This document shows positions 11,085 through 22,645 of a stretch of 64,000 nucleotides of DNA, one piece after another; position 1 is the stretch's first letter; each line of letters starts with the position of its first letter. Location: the NCBI GenBank assembly GCA_032622095.1, contig CP136069.1, positions 201,236,690-201,300,689 of the forward strand. The letters run 5' to 3'. The notes under the pieces were generated by a model. It did no database searches. It had not been told where the DNA came from and worked only from the letters and a program-made list of their open reading frames with translations. The position numbers were made by a program, and so were the translations under genes. This DNA comes from Siphonodentalium dalli (lineage: Eukaryota; Mollusca; Scaphopoda; Gadilida; Siphonodentaliidae).

Positions 11085-12190
11085 ATTGTACAGTGGCTGG
11101 ATGAGGACATGGGAACTTTTATTTTTATCTCGTTTAAACGAAATAACTTATCTCGTTTAAACGAGATAGTTATAATACAACATGTACTAGTGGCCAGTCC
11201 AGACGGTTGCACTCGTATATAGGTGGTACCCAAACACACCACCCCATCCCATCACCCATAGTATATTGTGCGCCGCAGGCGCTCGTATATGGGTAGTTAT
11301 CCCACCCACCACCACATCCCGCCACCCATAGTATCTTATGCACCGCAGGCGCTCTTATATAGGTAGTTACCCACCATTCACCCATAGTATATTGTGCGCC
11401 GCAGGCGCTCGTATATGGGTAGTTATCCCATCCACCACCACATCCCGCCACGCATAGTATCTTATGCGCCCCAGGCGCTCTTATATAGGTAGTTACCCAC
11501 CATTCACCCATAGTATATTGTGCGCCGCAGGCGCTCGTATATGGGTAGTTATCACAACCACCACCACATCCCGCCACGCATAGTATCTTATGCGCCACAG
11601 GCGCTCTTATATAGGTAGTTACCCAACATTCACCCATAGTATATTGTTCCCCGCAGGCGCTCGTATATAGGTATAGTTACCCACCCACCACACCATCCCA
11701 TCACCCATAGTATCCAATGCGCCGCAGGCGCTCGTATATAGGTTGTACCCACCACCAACCCATCACGTCACCCATAGTGATGGGATGGGGTGGTGGGTGG
11801 CTAACTACCTATATACGAGCGCCTGCTGCGCATAAGATACTATGGGTGATGGGATGGGGTGGTGTTTGGGTACCAGCTATATACGAGCGCCTGCGGCGCA
11901 TAATATACTATGAGTGGTGGGATGGGGTGGTGGGTGGGTACTACCTATATACGAGCGCCTGCGGTGCATACGATACTATGGGTGGCGGGTGGGTACACGT
12001 TGTTCCCTATCCATTCCCGGTGCAACCGTCTGGACTGGCCACTAGTAACTGTTGTATTATAACTATCTCGTTTAAACGAGATACAAATAAAATTTCCCAT
12101 CTGCTATCGCGTTTAAACGAGATAGTTATCTCGTTTAAACGAGATAAAAATAAAATTCCCATGTCCTCATACAGCCAACGTAAAATTGCA
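11085..12190. mobile_element. Fold-back element with head-to-head tandem arrays
   Basis: The arms at about 11085-11220 and 12010-12190 are inverted and share GATGAGGACATGGGAA, TTTATTTTTATCTCGTTTAAA and TAGTGGCCAGTCCAGACGG. Each arm contains the 18-bp perfect palindrome ATCTCGTTTAAACGAGAT or a near copy, repeated. The interior is a ~60-bp/120-bp tandem array with GCCGCAGGCGCTCGTATAT and CACCCATAGTAT; it runs one way from about 11215 to 11775 and the opposite way from about 11780 to 11995. ORFs such as the 155-codon minus-strand one are array translations, not genes. Confidence 0.8.
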
Positions 12191-12547
12191 CTCGTATATA
12201 TAAACAAAACAGCAAGTGAACAGTATCCCGATAACATTAGATTCGCAGCCTTTTGCTCCCGCTTATTTTAGTTAATAATGACACAAGTTTTTGCCTTTCT
12301 AAATGGAATTAACAAGTTCACGCAAGCGCTCCTTCATAACCACATTTAGACCAATTGAATGTTAGTTGAATTCCTTATCATGTTTCGTCATGATTAATAA
12401 TTGGCACGTACCGCGATATGTTGTTTAGTCACAACAAACACATATGGTACCGATTTAATATGACACTGCTTTGAATTTGATTTCGGTTATGACTCTTGTA
12501 TCGAATTATCAAAACGAAGATATCCATATTTACCAATTGTAGTTGAA

Positions 12548-12947
12548 TTAACCATTTACCAAACAAACCGGCCAAAAACGGCCAAATAAAGCTGCAACAG
12601 CCTAAATTATCTTGGGTCTGTCTCAATAAAACCATACAAATATGGATATCATTGGAGCCGGCCCATTGACCACATTGTGATGGTTACAGTTATTCCCTGT
12701 GCCAATGCATTCTCTTATATATGCGAGTCGAACATAGGTCGCCTCGCATATATAAGAGAATGTATTGGCCTAAAAAAAATCTTTTTTAAACACTTTTTAC
12801 CATTTTTTCTTACATTCTTTAACAATTTTATAATTTTTAATGTGTTAAGCCAATGCATTCTCTTATATATGCGAGGCGACCTATGGTCGACTCGCATATA
12901 TAAGAGAATGCATTGGCACAGGGCCCTTCTGTTGGGTAAAGGGTTAA
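12548..12947. mobile_element. TTAA-bounded MITE with two hairpins (family A)
   Basis: It begins TTAACCATTTACCAAACA and ends TGTTGGGTAAAGGGTTAA: TTAA at both ends plus inverted repeats with (A)CCC/GGGT, the signature of piggyBac-type insertion. The interior contains two separate ~72-bp hairpins, at about 12695-12768 and 12855-12920, each of the form CCAATGCATTCTCTTATATATGCGAG / CTCGCATATATAAGAGAATGCATTGG. No ORF of note. Confidence 0.85.
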
Positions 12948-12987
12948 TATAACTATAATAGTTGAATTGAGGATGTAACTGACCTGT

Positions 12988-13179
12988 TTAACTCTCTATA
13001 TACTAAATGCTCGTTGATGATCATTTCCCTCCCCCAAATAGGACTCCTTTTGTGGTTGTATTGTCTGTCGTCTGCTTATTTTTCCTGAAAATCCCTCCAG
13101 ATGAACAATTGAGCATTCCAGTGTGTACTTTCATAAATGATTGGGGTACTCCATTTAGTATATATATAGAAAGGGTTAA
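12988..13179. mobile_element. TTAA-bounded MITE (family C)
   Basis: It starts TTAACTCTCTATATACTAAATG and ends CATTTAGTATATATATAGAAAGGGTTAA, so TTAA and inverted repeats of about 24 bp bound a 192-bp element. The same termini recur at 54459-55025. It lies about 320 bp downstream of the first class A receptor gene. Confidence 0.8.
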
Positions 13180-13495
13180 CGATAGTTTGTGTTGATTGCA
13201 TCTGTACCTGTATCTGTAATTTATCCTGCGCAGGAACCTTTCGCCGCTACCATGTGCATTCAAATTCCTCCATGCTGTTCCAATATCTGATCGTTCTGGC
13301 GAAAAAATTATGGTGGTATTGCTCCGTGTCAGTACTGATTGGCTGGAACGATCTTGCGTTGATACACTTTTGGCTTGCTATTATATTGCCACTGTCTTGT
13401 GTGGTCTGATTGTTTGGTGTATGTACATGTATGTATGTATGTGACATCTGTGTTATATATGCCCATAAAAGTGCCACACGTTGTACGTGATAAAT

Positions 13496-14509
13496 CTAGC
13501 CCGTATTGTCAACAATTTCATGAACACTCGTCATTTCTTTCGTTCCGGTTCTGTCCGCGTCTGTGATTTTCTGTGTTGAGGTTGATTCATTTGATCTTGT
13601 ACTCGACAGCCGGTGCATATATCTTCGACAAGAGATTAAACTGATGGCACATGCCCTCATTTGTGGAGAGAATATGGCATATACAACCGGATTCAAGGCA
13701 CTGTTTAGCATCGTCATATAGGCTTCAGTTAGGCCAAGCTTTGGCGAAAACCACTTGGAATGCCCGCCATTCATGCTGTAGTTGATAATTAAAGAAGTAC
13801 GGATAGCGAGTGGACAATTCAGAACAGCGAACATGACTACCACTAAGATAACCACAAGAAGCAACCGCTTTTCTTCGGTGTCCGCACGAGGAAATTCTTT
13901 GCGCATGACCGTAAACCATTTAAATTTCAGCGAATGAAACAAAATCAGCAATAGAAGTGGCATGAGGTAGTATACAATTACAGCGTCCAGTTCGTACACG
14001 AATCCGACGTGTTTTGGACTGGTAAAATGTCGGACTAACAGTCTGTTCAAGATTCCAACTATACCAGAATAAACGTGAACACCGGCGCAATATAACATGG
14101 TTCTCTTCCTTGTGAGCTTGAAATGTGCCTCCAATGGATACCCAATGATGTAGCACCTTAACGTTGAAATCAAAACAAGGTGGTATGATGATCCGATCCG
14201 ACCAAAATCATGGATAATATCGAGCGAAATCATGGCTTCCTTTGAGATCATTCTATAGATGACCTCGATATGTCCGAAAATTAAAATGGACATTGCCAGA
14301 AATACAGCGTCAGATATGGCCAAACTTGAAATGCATATGAATGTAGGTTTCCACAATGTTCGACGGCGTATCACCGTGAAAATCACGATTAAGTTCGTGA
14401 TAATCCCGAATGATGTTATGACTCCCGTGATTACTAGATGGAAGGTTGGGGGATGCAACATCGGCCCTTCCATCATATCTGTTGAATTTGTTCCATCTGT
14501 CGTATTCAT
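13496..14509 (-). CDS. Divergent class A (rhodopsin-like) GPCR, copy 1
   Basis: An intronless gene for a 337-residue plasma-membrane receptor. The start is placed at the Met of MNTTDGTNST because its paralog begins at the same point; the frame is open 45 codons further upstream (to 14644). N-terminal NTT, NST sequons are possible glycosylation sites. Seven hydrophobic segments fit class A: N39 of GIITNLIV (N1.50), D67 of SLAISDAVF (D2.50), R118 in TLRCY in place of E/DRY, VLNCPLAI in helix 6 lacking the usual CWxP, and a textbook NPVVY (273-277). The usual disulphide cysteine at the top of helix 3 is absent. A basic, Ser/Thr-rich tail follows. The ligand is unknown; peptide or chemosensory roles are possible. 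A 61-bp minisatellite begins about 400 bp upstream. Coding identity is firm; the subfamily is not assigned. Confidence 0.9.
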   Translation of the reverse strand: MNTTDGTNSTDMMEGPMLHPPTFHLVITGVITSFGIITNLIVIFTVIRRRTLWKPTFICISSLAISDAVFLAMSILIFGHIEVIYRMISKEAMISLDIIHDFGRIGSSYHLVLISTLRCYIIGYPLEAHFKLTRKRTMLYCAGVHVYSGIVGILNRLLVRHFTSPKHVGFVYELDAVIVYYLMPLLLLILFHSLKFKWFTVMRKEFPRADTEEKRLLLVVILVVVMFAVLNCPLAIRTSLIINYSMNGGHSKWFSPKLGLTEAYMTMLNSALNPVVYAIFSPQMRACAISLISCRRYMHRLSSTRSNESTSTQKITDADRTGTKEMTSVHEIVDNTG

Positions 14510-14908
14510 TGTTACATGGAGATGTAGGTCATTTCGCACTGTTGTCGTCTGCTGTGCTATACTCCTATAATGTAAACAACATGATAATATACTTAAAGTA
14601 ATTCCATGTGTTCTTATGGGAGATAACATTGGCCGATGTGACACGCATCACAGTTGCGATGTCGTACAAACGTAAGGTGTCACGTGTCACATCTATGTTC
14701 TCGGACAAAGAATTTGCAACACGACTTGTTCTGGTATTTCGTTATTATAGCGTTAAGAGATGGTTTCCACTGGTGTTTGGAGCGGGACCCTTCTCGCCAC
14801 TTTTGAAATCTCAGGCCATACATCGAATTGTGGATATCTAGTCATTATAAAGCAACCGAACCCGGAATATAAGCCGCATGGTAGCATATCGCCGGTAAAT
14901 TACGATTG

Positions 14909-15590
14909 GCAAAGTTATCCCGACGTGGCCAGACTTACTAAAATTAGTTTATTGTCGATGGGTGTGTCCTTTAAGTTATCCCGACGTGACCAGTTTATTG
15001 TCGATGAGTGTGTCCTTTAAGATATCCCGACTTGACTAGACATACTAACATTAGTCTTTTGTCGATGGGTGTGTCCTTTAAGTTATCCCGACGTGACCAG
15101 ACATACTAAAATTAGTTTATTGTCGATGGGTGTGTCATTTTAGTTATCACGACGTGACCAGATATACCAACATTAGTTTTTTGTCGATGGGTGTTTCCTT
15201 TAAGTTATCCCGACATGACCAGACATAAAAAAAATTAGTTTATTGCCGATGAGTGTGTCATTGAAGTTATCCCGACGTAACCAGACATACTAACAGTAGT
15301 TTATTGTCGATGAGTGTGTCCTTTAAGATATCCCGACGTGACCAGACATACTAACATTAGTTTATTGTCGATGGGTGTGTCCTTTAAGTTATCCCGACGT
15401 GACCAGACACACTAAAAGTAGTTTATTGTCGATGTGTGTGTCCTTTAAGATATCCCGACGTGACCAGACATAATAAAATTAGATTATTGTCGATGAGTGT
15501 GTCCTTTAAGCTATCCCGACGTGACCAGACATACTAACATTAGTTTATTAGTTTATTGTCGATGGGTGTGTCATTTAAGATATCCCGATA
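14909..15590. repeat. 61-bp minisatellite, about 11 units
   Basis: Units contain TATCCCGACGTGACCAGACA, TACTAACATTAGTTTATTG and TCGATGGGTGTGTCCTTTAA. Unit variants alternate AAGTTATCCC and AAGATATCCC. It lies upstream of the first class A receptor (which reads away from it) and could fall in its promoter region. Confidence 0.95.
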
Positions 15591-15887
15591 TCGGCGACAG
15601 GAAAAACAATATGTCCCCCCTTCCGGGCGCCCCTGACGCGAACGGCGCGACTTTTGCCATATTTAAACCACGCCATTCGATTCCTCATATTATGGGGATG
15701 ATTATATATAAGTTTGGTGGCAATCGGCGACAAATATTTTTTCTGCCCCTCCCCATTTTCGGCCCCTGACAACAACGGCGTCACTTTAGAAAATTCTAAC
15801 CCCGACCATTATCTTTCTCGTAAAAAGCTACTCCTAGTAGACCCCTTTGGCATCATCTAGATGGTCCCCTGTGAATTTCTATAGAAC

Positions 15888-15926
<39 letters not shown>
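15590..15926 (-). repeat. GTCT-microsatellite repeat unit (family T), inverted copy
   Basis: Read on the minus strand, this has about nine GTCT units (15886-15926), GTGTTCTATAGAAATTCACA, GACCATCTAGATG and then two diverged ~130-bp units containing CACCAAACTTATA, GATATGAG-like and CGTGTGGTTTAAA-like words. The same order occurs on the plus strand from 63235 to the end of the window. No coding potential. Confidence 0.7.
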
Positions 15927-16243
15927 TTCGCAAATATAGATATAGATAATGTATCAATGTCATAACCTCAAATTGAGGTGCTAATAACGAAATACTGGAA
16001 TTTAATATTGTATTATGCACATATACATGTATAGTTACGGTTATGTAGGCGTGTGCACGGCAATTTAAAGAACACTTTCTAATAGTTAGGTGGACCTTGC
16101 TTAAGTAACAAGGATAATGCGTATATGATATGTAAATCGTGTTAGCACTTAGCAGGGTCCAATAAGGGCGAGTTTTCAGGGTAGTCCACACTCACGACAT
16201 GGGAGAGGGCTGGCTTGTTACTCAGGAGTTAAGTATATGTAGT

Positions 16244-19200
16244 TTAATATGAGTTTTTGGGAGGAAAACATTCTCTGCAAGTTTTGTTTTTACATTTAAA
16301 GTTTGCATCGTAAGCGTTGATAACCTTTACCTTAATTTGATATTTAAAGTTTCGTCGGCTTTCAATTGATTTTAGTTTTGTGTAAGTTTCATTCCATAAT
16401 TTTGGGAATGAATGTTTGGGCAAATCCTCTGAGAATTTTGTTTGTGATTTAATTTCCCTAATTTGTCCAGATTGTCTTGTGATTGATATCTTATTGTCAA
16501 ATGCTGTTAGAATTGATGCCGGTAGGTTCAAATGTGCCCAATTATACATAAACAGACTAACATGACAGGTATGCAGATCTCTGAATTTCAAAATGTATCT
16601 TTTTTTTTAATAAGGGTTCAGTCTGGCTGTTGTATTTGGCATAGCTAATTGTTATGATAGCTCTCTTTTGTAGTATGAAGACCTTATTAGATGATACTGA
16701 GTGGCCCCAAATTTGAATTCCATAGACAAGACGGCGTTGAATTAAGGCATAATATAGCGTTCGAGGAGCAACACCTTGTTCATACCATATAGGGCTCGTG
16801 CCATTTTAGAACATATCGCCGAGGTATGGTCTTTAAAAGTGAGGTTTTCATCGATTGTAATTCCGATAAATTTTAGTGCGTTTCATCACTTTTGTTACCA
16901 ACACGCTTGATTTCTACGTCGTTTATGTATATCTTTAGAAAATTCCAATTGTCGTCATTGTTTTTTGGATGAAGACGCATATATTTACTTTTAGTTTTGT
17001 TTATGGATAGGCAGTTACAACAACACAATTTGTAGCCATCTTTTACTCATTGTTCGCGATGTTTTCAATAAGATGACCGTTATTGCCGGATGTGTATAGC
17101 GTAGTATCATTGGCTAATGATAACAATTTCAAAGAAGTTGCAGCAGACATCATTCACGTAAATGATGAAAATTGTCGGACCGAGTATGAAGCCCTGGGGC
17201 ACTCCGTTGAGTGTACTCTTAAGACTAGAACTACTACCATTGAAGTCAGCAAACTGTCGTCTTTTGGTTATATAGTCTCTGAACCAATCATTTTCAATGC
17301 CGCGTATTCGATAGTGATCCATTTTACTTAATATAATATCATAACTATTTGTATCAAAAGCTTTTGAAAGGTCAATACAAATGGCTAAGTTTGAGTCTCG
17401 AGTGGGTTCATCATTTTGTTCGACTCCATGTTCAAGTAAGTGCATATCGGGATGGATTGTTGAGTGACTTTTTCTGAAACCATACTGATGTTCATACAGG
17501 GTATCGTTATCATTTAATAAATCGACCAGTCTTTTAGACATTATGTTTTCCAATATTTTTGAAAAACAAGGCAATATACTAATAGGTCTATAATTACTGA
17601 ATTCACCTTTATTGCCGCTTCTGTAAATCGGGACAACTCGGGACAATTTAATTTTTTGGGGAAATATGCCATAATTGAATGATAAGTTGAATATATGTTT
17701 TTAGGGCGATTGCTATTTCTTCAACTGTTGCCTTCATTATCTTACTCGTTAAACCATACACGTCTTTAACAAATTTGCTTTTGAAATTTAGGCAGGTCAG
17801 TATAATTTCTTGTTCATTAGTGGGGGCTAATTTTAATGTTGCCCTATAAAGAAGATAATCTGAGTAATTTGCACCAGTTTCGTTCATGACTCTTTCACTT
17901 GTTACTTGACCAATACTTGAAAAATAATCATTAAACTTTTCTGCTATATCGATTTTATGAGTGATTTTTATTTGGTTATCTAAAAATATAGAAGGAATTG
18001 AGTTTGAATTCGAAGTTTTGTTAATCGCTCCATTTAATATCCCCCAGGTAGCCTTTATATATCTCTTGTTTTGTTCCAATATATCACAGTATTACGTTTT
18101 CTTGCTTAGTATTATTGTGCTTCTGTACGTGTGGCAGTACGATTTATATCTGTTTTTGTTGTCTTCATTTGGTGTCTTCAATTCGTTTATATAGAGTTTA
18201 TTTGTTTCTAGAGAGGATTTAAGAATTCCATTTGTAATTAATCTATGCTTCTCGCTTTATGTACTTTTTGGGGACTTTCCTGTATATCAACGGGAATGTT
18301 TTCTCAAAGGCGTCCATATACAGTTCCATGAATATATCGTAAGACTCGTTCACTGATTTACAGTTTAAGACTGGCTGAAAGTTACAATTTTTTAGTATAT
18401 TTTTGAAAGTTCTAGTATTTTTGTCATTAAAGACTCGATATTGTTTTAAATTGTCACCACCCAGCGTACGTGTAGGTTCTGTGCCTCGTAGTTGTTCAAG
18501 ACAGAAGATAGCGAGATGGTCCGATGCATCAGTGAGTATTATACCAGATTTGTTGCCCGTAGTTGCACTGTTAGTATATATATGGTCTATGGTTGCCGAA
18601 TGTTCGGTAAGTCGTGCCGGCCTAGTTATACTAGGTATGAAACGAAAGGATAATATATTGCTTAAAAAGTTGTCCGTTTTCTCGTGGGTTTCCAATTTGA
18701 GTAAGTCAATATTAAAGTCGCCTATTAAGAATGCCTTAAGATTTGTTTTATTTATTTAACCCATAATACCTTCAATATCCTTCATAAAGGTATCAAGGTC
18801 AGCGCGTGGTGCAGTGTTGGGCCTATATATACAACCAGCTAAGTATGAATTTGTGCATCCTGGATTTATCTCAACAAATATATAGTTTCTATGACCTGCG
18901 GTTTAAATATAGACAAATCTGTGCTCAGTTACTGTAGACTGTCGCGGATGAATAGGCCAACTCCTCCCCTCCCATCATCCCTTTCTGGATGAGTTTTAAA
19001 TTCGAAGTTATGGTACCCAGTTGGCCAGTCAGCTCAAATCCAGTTTCGTGTACCTTAAAGTGATGTGAAACACTCCGGTAGGGTAATACAATATAAATGG
19101 AGAATAATCTCGTTCAAAGTAGTAATTTTTACAAATATTATATCCAAATTGACAACACACGCCGTCACTCTTATGTATTAGTTAAATGCAGTGACACTCG

Positions 19201-19704
19201 ATGGTGAAATCATTTTCGTTAGTTTACCGGCGATAGATGCGTCCCGAATCGAGTAGTAAATGTTTACAATTGAGCATAGTTCAGACGATGTTTGCTATGG
19301 AGTGGCACGGTCGATTTGCATGAGATTTTCGGTGATGTTAGTAGAATGCTATATTCCTCCAGTTGGCATAGCGCCTGGATACTAACTGATCAGTTTCACA
19401 CACCCGAACAAGTGCATAATATGTCTTTAAATATTTGTGTGAGAGCAACAATATCAAAGAGATTTTGGCTACTTTGAATACTTAGTAGTAAGCTATTTAA
19501 TTTTTCCCTGTTTGCATTCAGTCTACGACAATTCAACCCAAAACATGATTTATCATACTTTCTACACCCAACTTTGTTCTGAAGTTGTTCAGGAGAGTAA
19601 TAGGTACAGCTCCTATTCATATTAAGCAAATCCATGTTAGTATCTTCTACATCATCTTGGCCTAATTCATCGAGCTTATAGTAGTTTATTGTTAACCTCC
19701 TCAA
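16244..19704 (-). pseudogene. Degenerate non-LTR retrotransposon (LINE) ORF2
   Basis: Broken pieces in several frames lie in the order of a LINE protein with an APE-type endonuclease and a reverse transcriptase. 19600-19400: endonuclease start (LNCRRLNANREKL, FDIVALTQ). About 18995-18945: RDDGRGGVGLFIRD. 18695-18243: endonuclease end (DHIYTN and ILTDASDHLAIFC). 18079-17648: linker. 17646-17107: RT blocks SNYRPISILPCFSKIL, YGFRKSHST, CIDLSKAFDT and GVPQGFILGP. About 16840-16600: YYALIQRRLVYGIQIWG. 16591-16244: C-terminal WNETY-type end. The RT catalytic YADD block at about 17110 is frameshifted and reads LAND, so the enzyme is inactive. A copy of repeat R (19056-19420) splits the endonuclease. 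It fits the Jockey/CR1 group broadly; the clade is unresolved. Confidence 0.85.
19056..19420 (-). repeat. Interspersed repeat R, inserted in the LINE
   Basis: The reverse complement matches 8590-8965 and 21040-21415 block by block (CGGGACGCATC, TTGTCAATTTGGATAT, CATCACTTTAA). It interrupts the endonuclease region of the surrounding LINE, so R was mobile after that LINE inserted. Confidence 0.75.
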
Positions 19705-19889
19705 TCAGACATCGAATTCAGAAAGTAGCGTACATCATATGGAAATGGCCTATTTAAGAAACTGGAATAAATTAGCAATATCACATGTGTGTGATCGAGC
19801 GAAATAATGACGTCTAAAACTTGGGGATTTTTTCTAAATATTATGTATGACAGCATGATTATAGGCTAGTGTATGGATCATAATCTTTG

Positions 19890-20455
19890 ACAACTTATAA
19901 TTCAAAACATCACTTCAAAAATATATTTCAGGGGATGGGCGGTTTGGTGGTGCATTGGGGTGGGTTGTCACCACTAGCTAATTCTAACTGTCTAGTACTA
20001 CACACCCCCACACACACTTTGTTCATAATATGGCAGTATCCAATAAATAATCATCACTAATTGATTTATAACATTTTATATAGTAATTATAACATGATTT
20101 ATTTAAAAGGTTGCTTTGAAGTTTTTGGGCAAGACGTGCATTCTTGTACACTAATGAAATTAAATCTTAGTTAGTCTGAACATTTGGAAAATTATAGAAA
20201 ATTCAGAACATGTTCTGTATATATGTCAACATGTAGTTCAAAACAACATTTTAGAAAACATTTCAGTTGATGGGGGACTGTGGGTGTGTGAGGTGGGTTG
20301 TCAGCACTCGCTAATTAATAACCTTCTAGCATTATACACCTATGTGATTAATAATATTTTACTATTTAGTATATATTTAGTATTAACCTTCTAGCATTAT
20401 ACACTTATGTCATTCATAATATTTTAGTATTTAGTATATATTTAGTACATAGCAT
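19890..20455. repeat. ~330-bp diverged duplication with an inner ~63-bp tandem
   Basis: The block with GGTGGGTTGTCACCACT followed by GCTAATT and a CTAGTACTACACACC-type stretch (about 19940-20005) recurs at about 20290-20345. Within the second copy a ~63-bp unit (ACCTTCTAGCATTATACAC ... TAGTATATATTTAGTA) is present twice. No gene seen from 19710 to 20650. Confidence 0.55.
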
Positions 20456-20654
20456 GAAATATATACATATACACATTCATACACATATACATGTATCTTG
20501 TTATGGATAAACAGCATACATGCATATGTTATACAATTGTTTTAGAAGATATATTTGAGTGGATTGGTGGGTCAACATAAAATATACAAGTCTACATGGC
20601 TATTCTAGTATTCATCTTTGCTGCTCATGTGGAAGGAATTTAAAATGTATTTTA

Positions 20655-20925
20655 AGATGGATAACTAAAATCAAGTGGTTTTTATTAACAATAATAACCA
20701 CTTGATTTTAGAGTTATCCATCTTACAACCGCAATGTGTCCGTTTGAGCACGTGGATCTGGAGAAGTTTTGGGCCTGATCTTATAAAATTAACAAACTTC
20801 AAAAATAAATATCTAATCACTCTGAGCTTTGATGGGTGGGTTCCTCGACTCGAATAAAATATATTTTAACCCCGAAGCCAAAATAAATAGTAATTTAGGA
20901 GCGTCTGATCGGATTGAGTACGTTT
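20655..20925. mobile_element. TIR element family B, partial, with terminal hairpin
   Basis: The right end CGGATTGAGTACGTTTA (20905-20925) and the preceding GAGCTTTGATGGGTGGGTTCCTCGACTCGAAT block match the complete family B elements at 30772 and 40533. The left part (20655-20728) is a near-perfect hairpin: AAGATGGATAACT...ACCACTTGATTTTAGAGTTATCCATCTTA with a loop of about 10 bases. Confidence 0.75.
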
Positions 20926-20959
20926 AACATACTGACATTTTTGTGTGTTATTTGCAGGC

Positions 20960-21415
20960 ATTACGCCATAGACTAACAACGTGCCAGGATATGAACGACC
21001 ACATTCGTCTAAAATGCATCTTTGCCAATTTTAGAGACATATCACGGATTTGTTCGGGTGCACGGAGCTGATAAGTTAGTTATTATTCAGGCGCTATGGC
21101 AACCTAGGGGATGTAGTAGTCTACTAACATCGCCGGAAGTGTCAAAACTATTGACCATACCACTCCATAGAAAAAAAACATCGTCTGAATTTCGCACGAT
21201 TGTAAACATTTACTTCTCAATTCGGGACGCAATTACTATAAAGTATAAAACAAAGGGGGCGCAGGATGTTTCAGCTAGTATATAGTAATGACAGTGAATG
21301 TTGTCAACTTGGATTGATATCCATAAAAGATAAATACTTTGAGCAATACGATTCTCAATTTATATTTGATCACCAAAGTGTTCCACATCACTTTAACAAC
21401 TTGATAATTACAATG
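20960..21415. repeat. Interspersed repeat R, copy 3
   Basis: Same order of blocks as 8510-8965: TTGTTCGGGTGC, GTCTACTAACAT, CACTCCATAGAAAA, ATTGTAAACATTTACTTCTC, CGGGACGCA, TTGTCAACTTGGAT and GTTCCACATCACTTTAA. ORFs at 21022-21469 are within the repeat. Confidence 0.75.
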
Positions 21416-21564
21416 TCGGTAGATCTACATGTAACGCTGCTACTCAGATATGCCTTCAAAAATGTATGATTGATTCTTGTGCAATAATTGAGAGCGATTG
21501 ACAGGAACATTTGAGTAGCATGTTTTACAGGTAAAACTGCATGTATATATATATTTTAAGTTAA

Positions 21565-21695
21565 GGGACGCTTAGTGGTCGGATATGGTGTCATGTGAGG
21601 CGAAGTGAGATCAATATTAGGCGAGGCCGTAGGCCGAACCTAATATTGATCTCGCTGAGCCTCACATGACACCATATCCGACCACTAAGCGTCCC
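21565..21695. repeat. Long palindrome, tight loop
   Basis: GGGACGCTTAGTGGTCGG... (from 21565) pairs with ...CCGACCACTAAGCGTCCC (to 21695); about 64-bp arms with few mismatches meet at GGCC-GTA-GGCC. TATTTATTATG follows the right arm. Sequence resembling the inner stem (CCTAATATTGATTTCATATGAGG) recurs at about 22086. Confidence 0.9.
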
Positions 21696-22645
21696 GTAAC
21701 GTATTTATTATGTCAGTGGACAAAATCCAGCATATCCATTTAATTAATCGTCGCTGTAATTTATATTAATTTGATAAGATAAATGTGCCGTATATGGCCA
21801 TTAACTTATGCAACGTCACAGTGACGCGTCATGTACGTTGAACGTCAACGCATTGAGTCAATGGCTAATTACCAGAAGTAGAACAACTTGTTGAGTTTGA
21901 TAGTTAATTTATGAGTGTTTAGAATTCCTCAAATATATCGCATGCAGGTTTTGGTACATGGTACTATGTCTTTAAATTCCCAGAAAATGATTTCCGACAG
22001 ATATCCCCTTTCTTGGCGCCAAAATACACCATAAATATTCCCGAGGCGACGGAGTTTCTGAAAAAAACAAGATGGCGGATAAGCACCTAATATTGATTTC
22101 ATATGAGGTCACCGACCTAATATGGGTTCATATACCGTCACTATATATCGACGCTGATTGGCTAATTACAAGAGGTGACATAATAAATTTATATATACAT
22201 AGTTATCATGTAATCAGGTATTTATGACCATCGATTGGTGGCATACTATAGCTTTTTGTATATAAATTCTGCCACAAAATCTAGGTAAATTTGCGAGTGT
22301 GTGAAAGCAACCTATATGTAGATAGAACAATTCCAATAATGCGGAGATGAATGTAGAGTAGTCGCAGCGACATACGTTGTTGATATACATGTACATGTAT
22401 GATATATTCACGGACAATAAATCATTTTCAATAGTTTGTAGTCCAGTTTTTTCATAAACATGTTCTTATTGATCCCTGAAGAATCAGCTTTCTCCGATAT
22501 TTTTCCCTAGTGAAACCGAATGTGCCTGGACTATTGTCAATGTGTTGAGTTAGCAAAACAAATATACGATCCATCGAACATGTTTGTGTTGACCATATTG
22601 CTCCGTGTTTGATGTCGTTACGTAGCTGTCCACGTCTCTGGGTGT

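Noticed and set aside
11170-12271. Long ORFs with repeated TTYIRAP / NYPYTSACGAQYT peptides
   Set aside because: They are translations of a tandem DNA array in both directions.
14510-14644. 45-codon N-terminal extension of GPCR copy 1
   Set aside because: The paralog starts at the equivalent MNTT and has no upstream Met; the extension has no similarity there, though it cannot be excluded.
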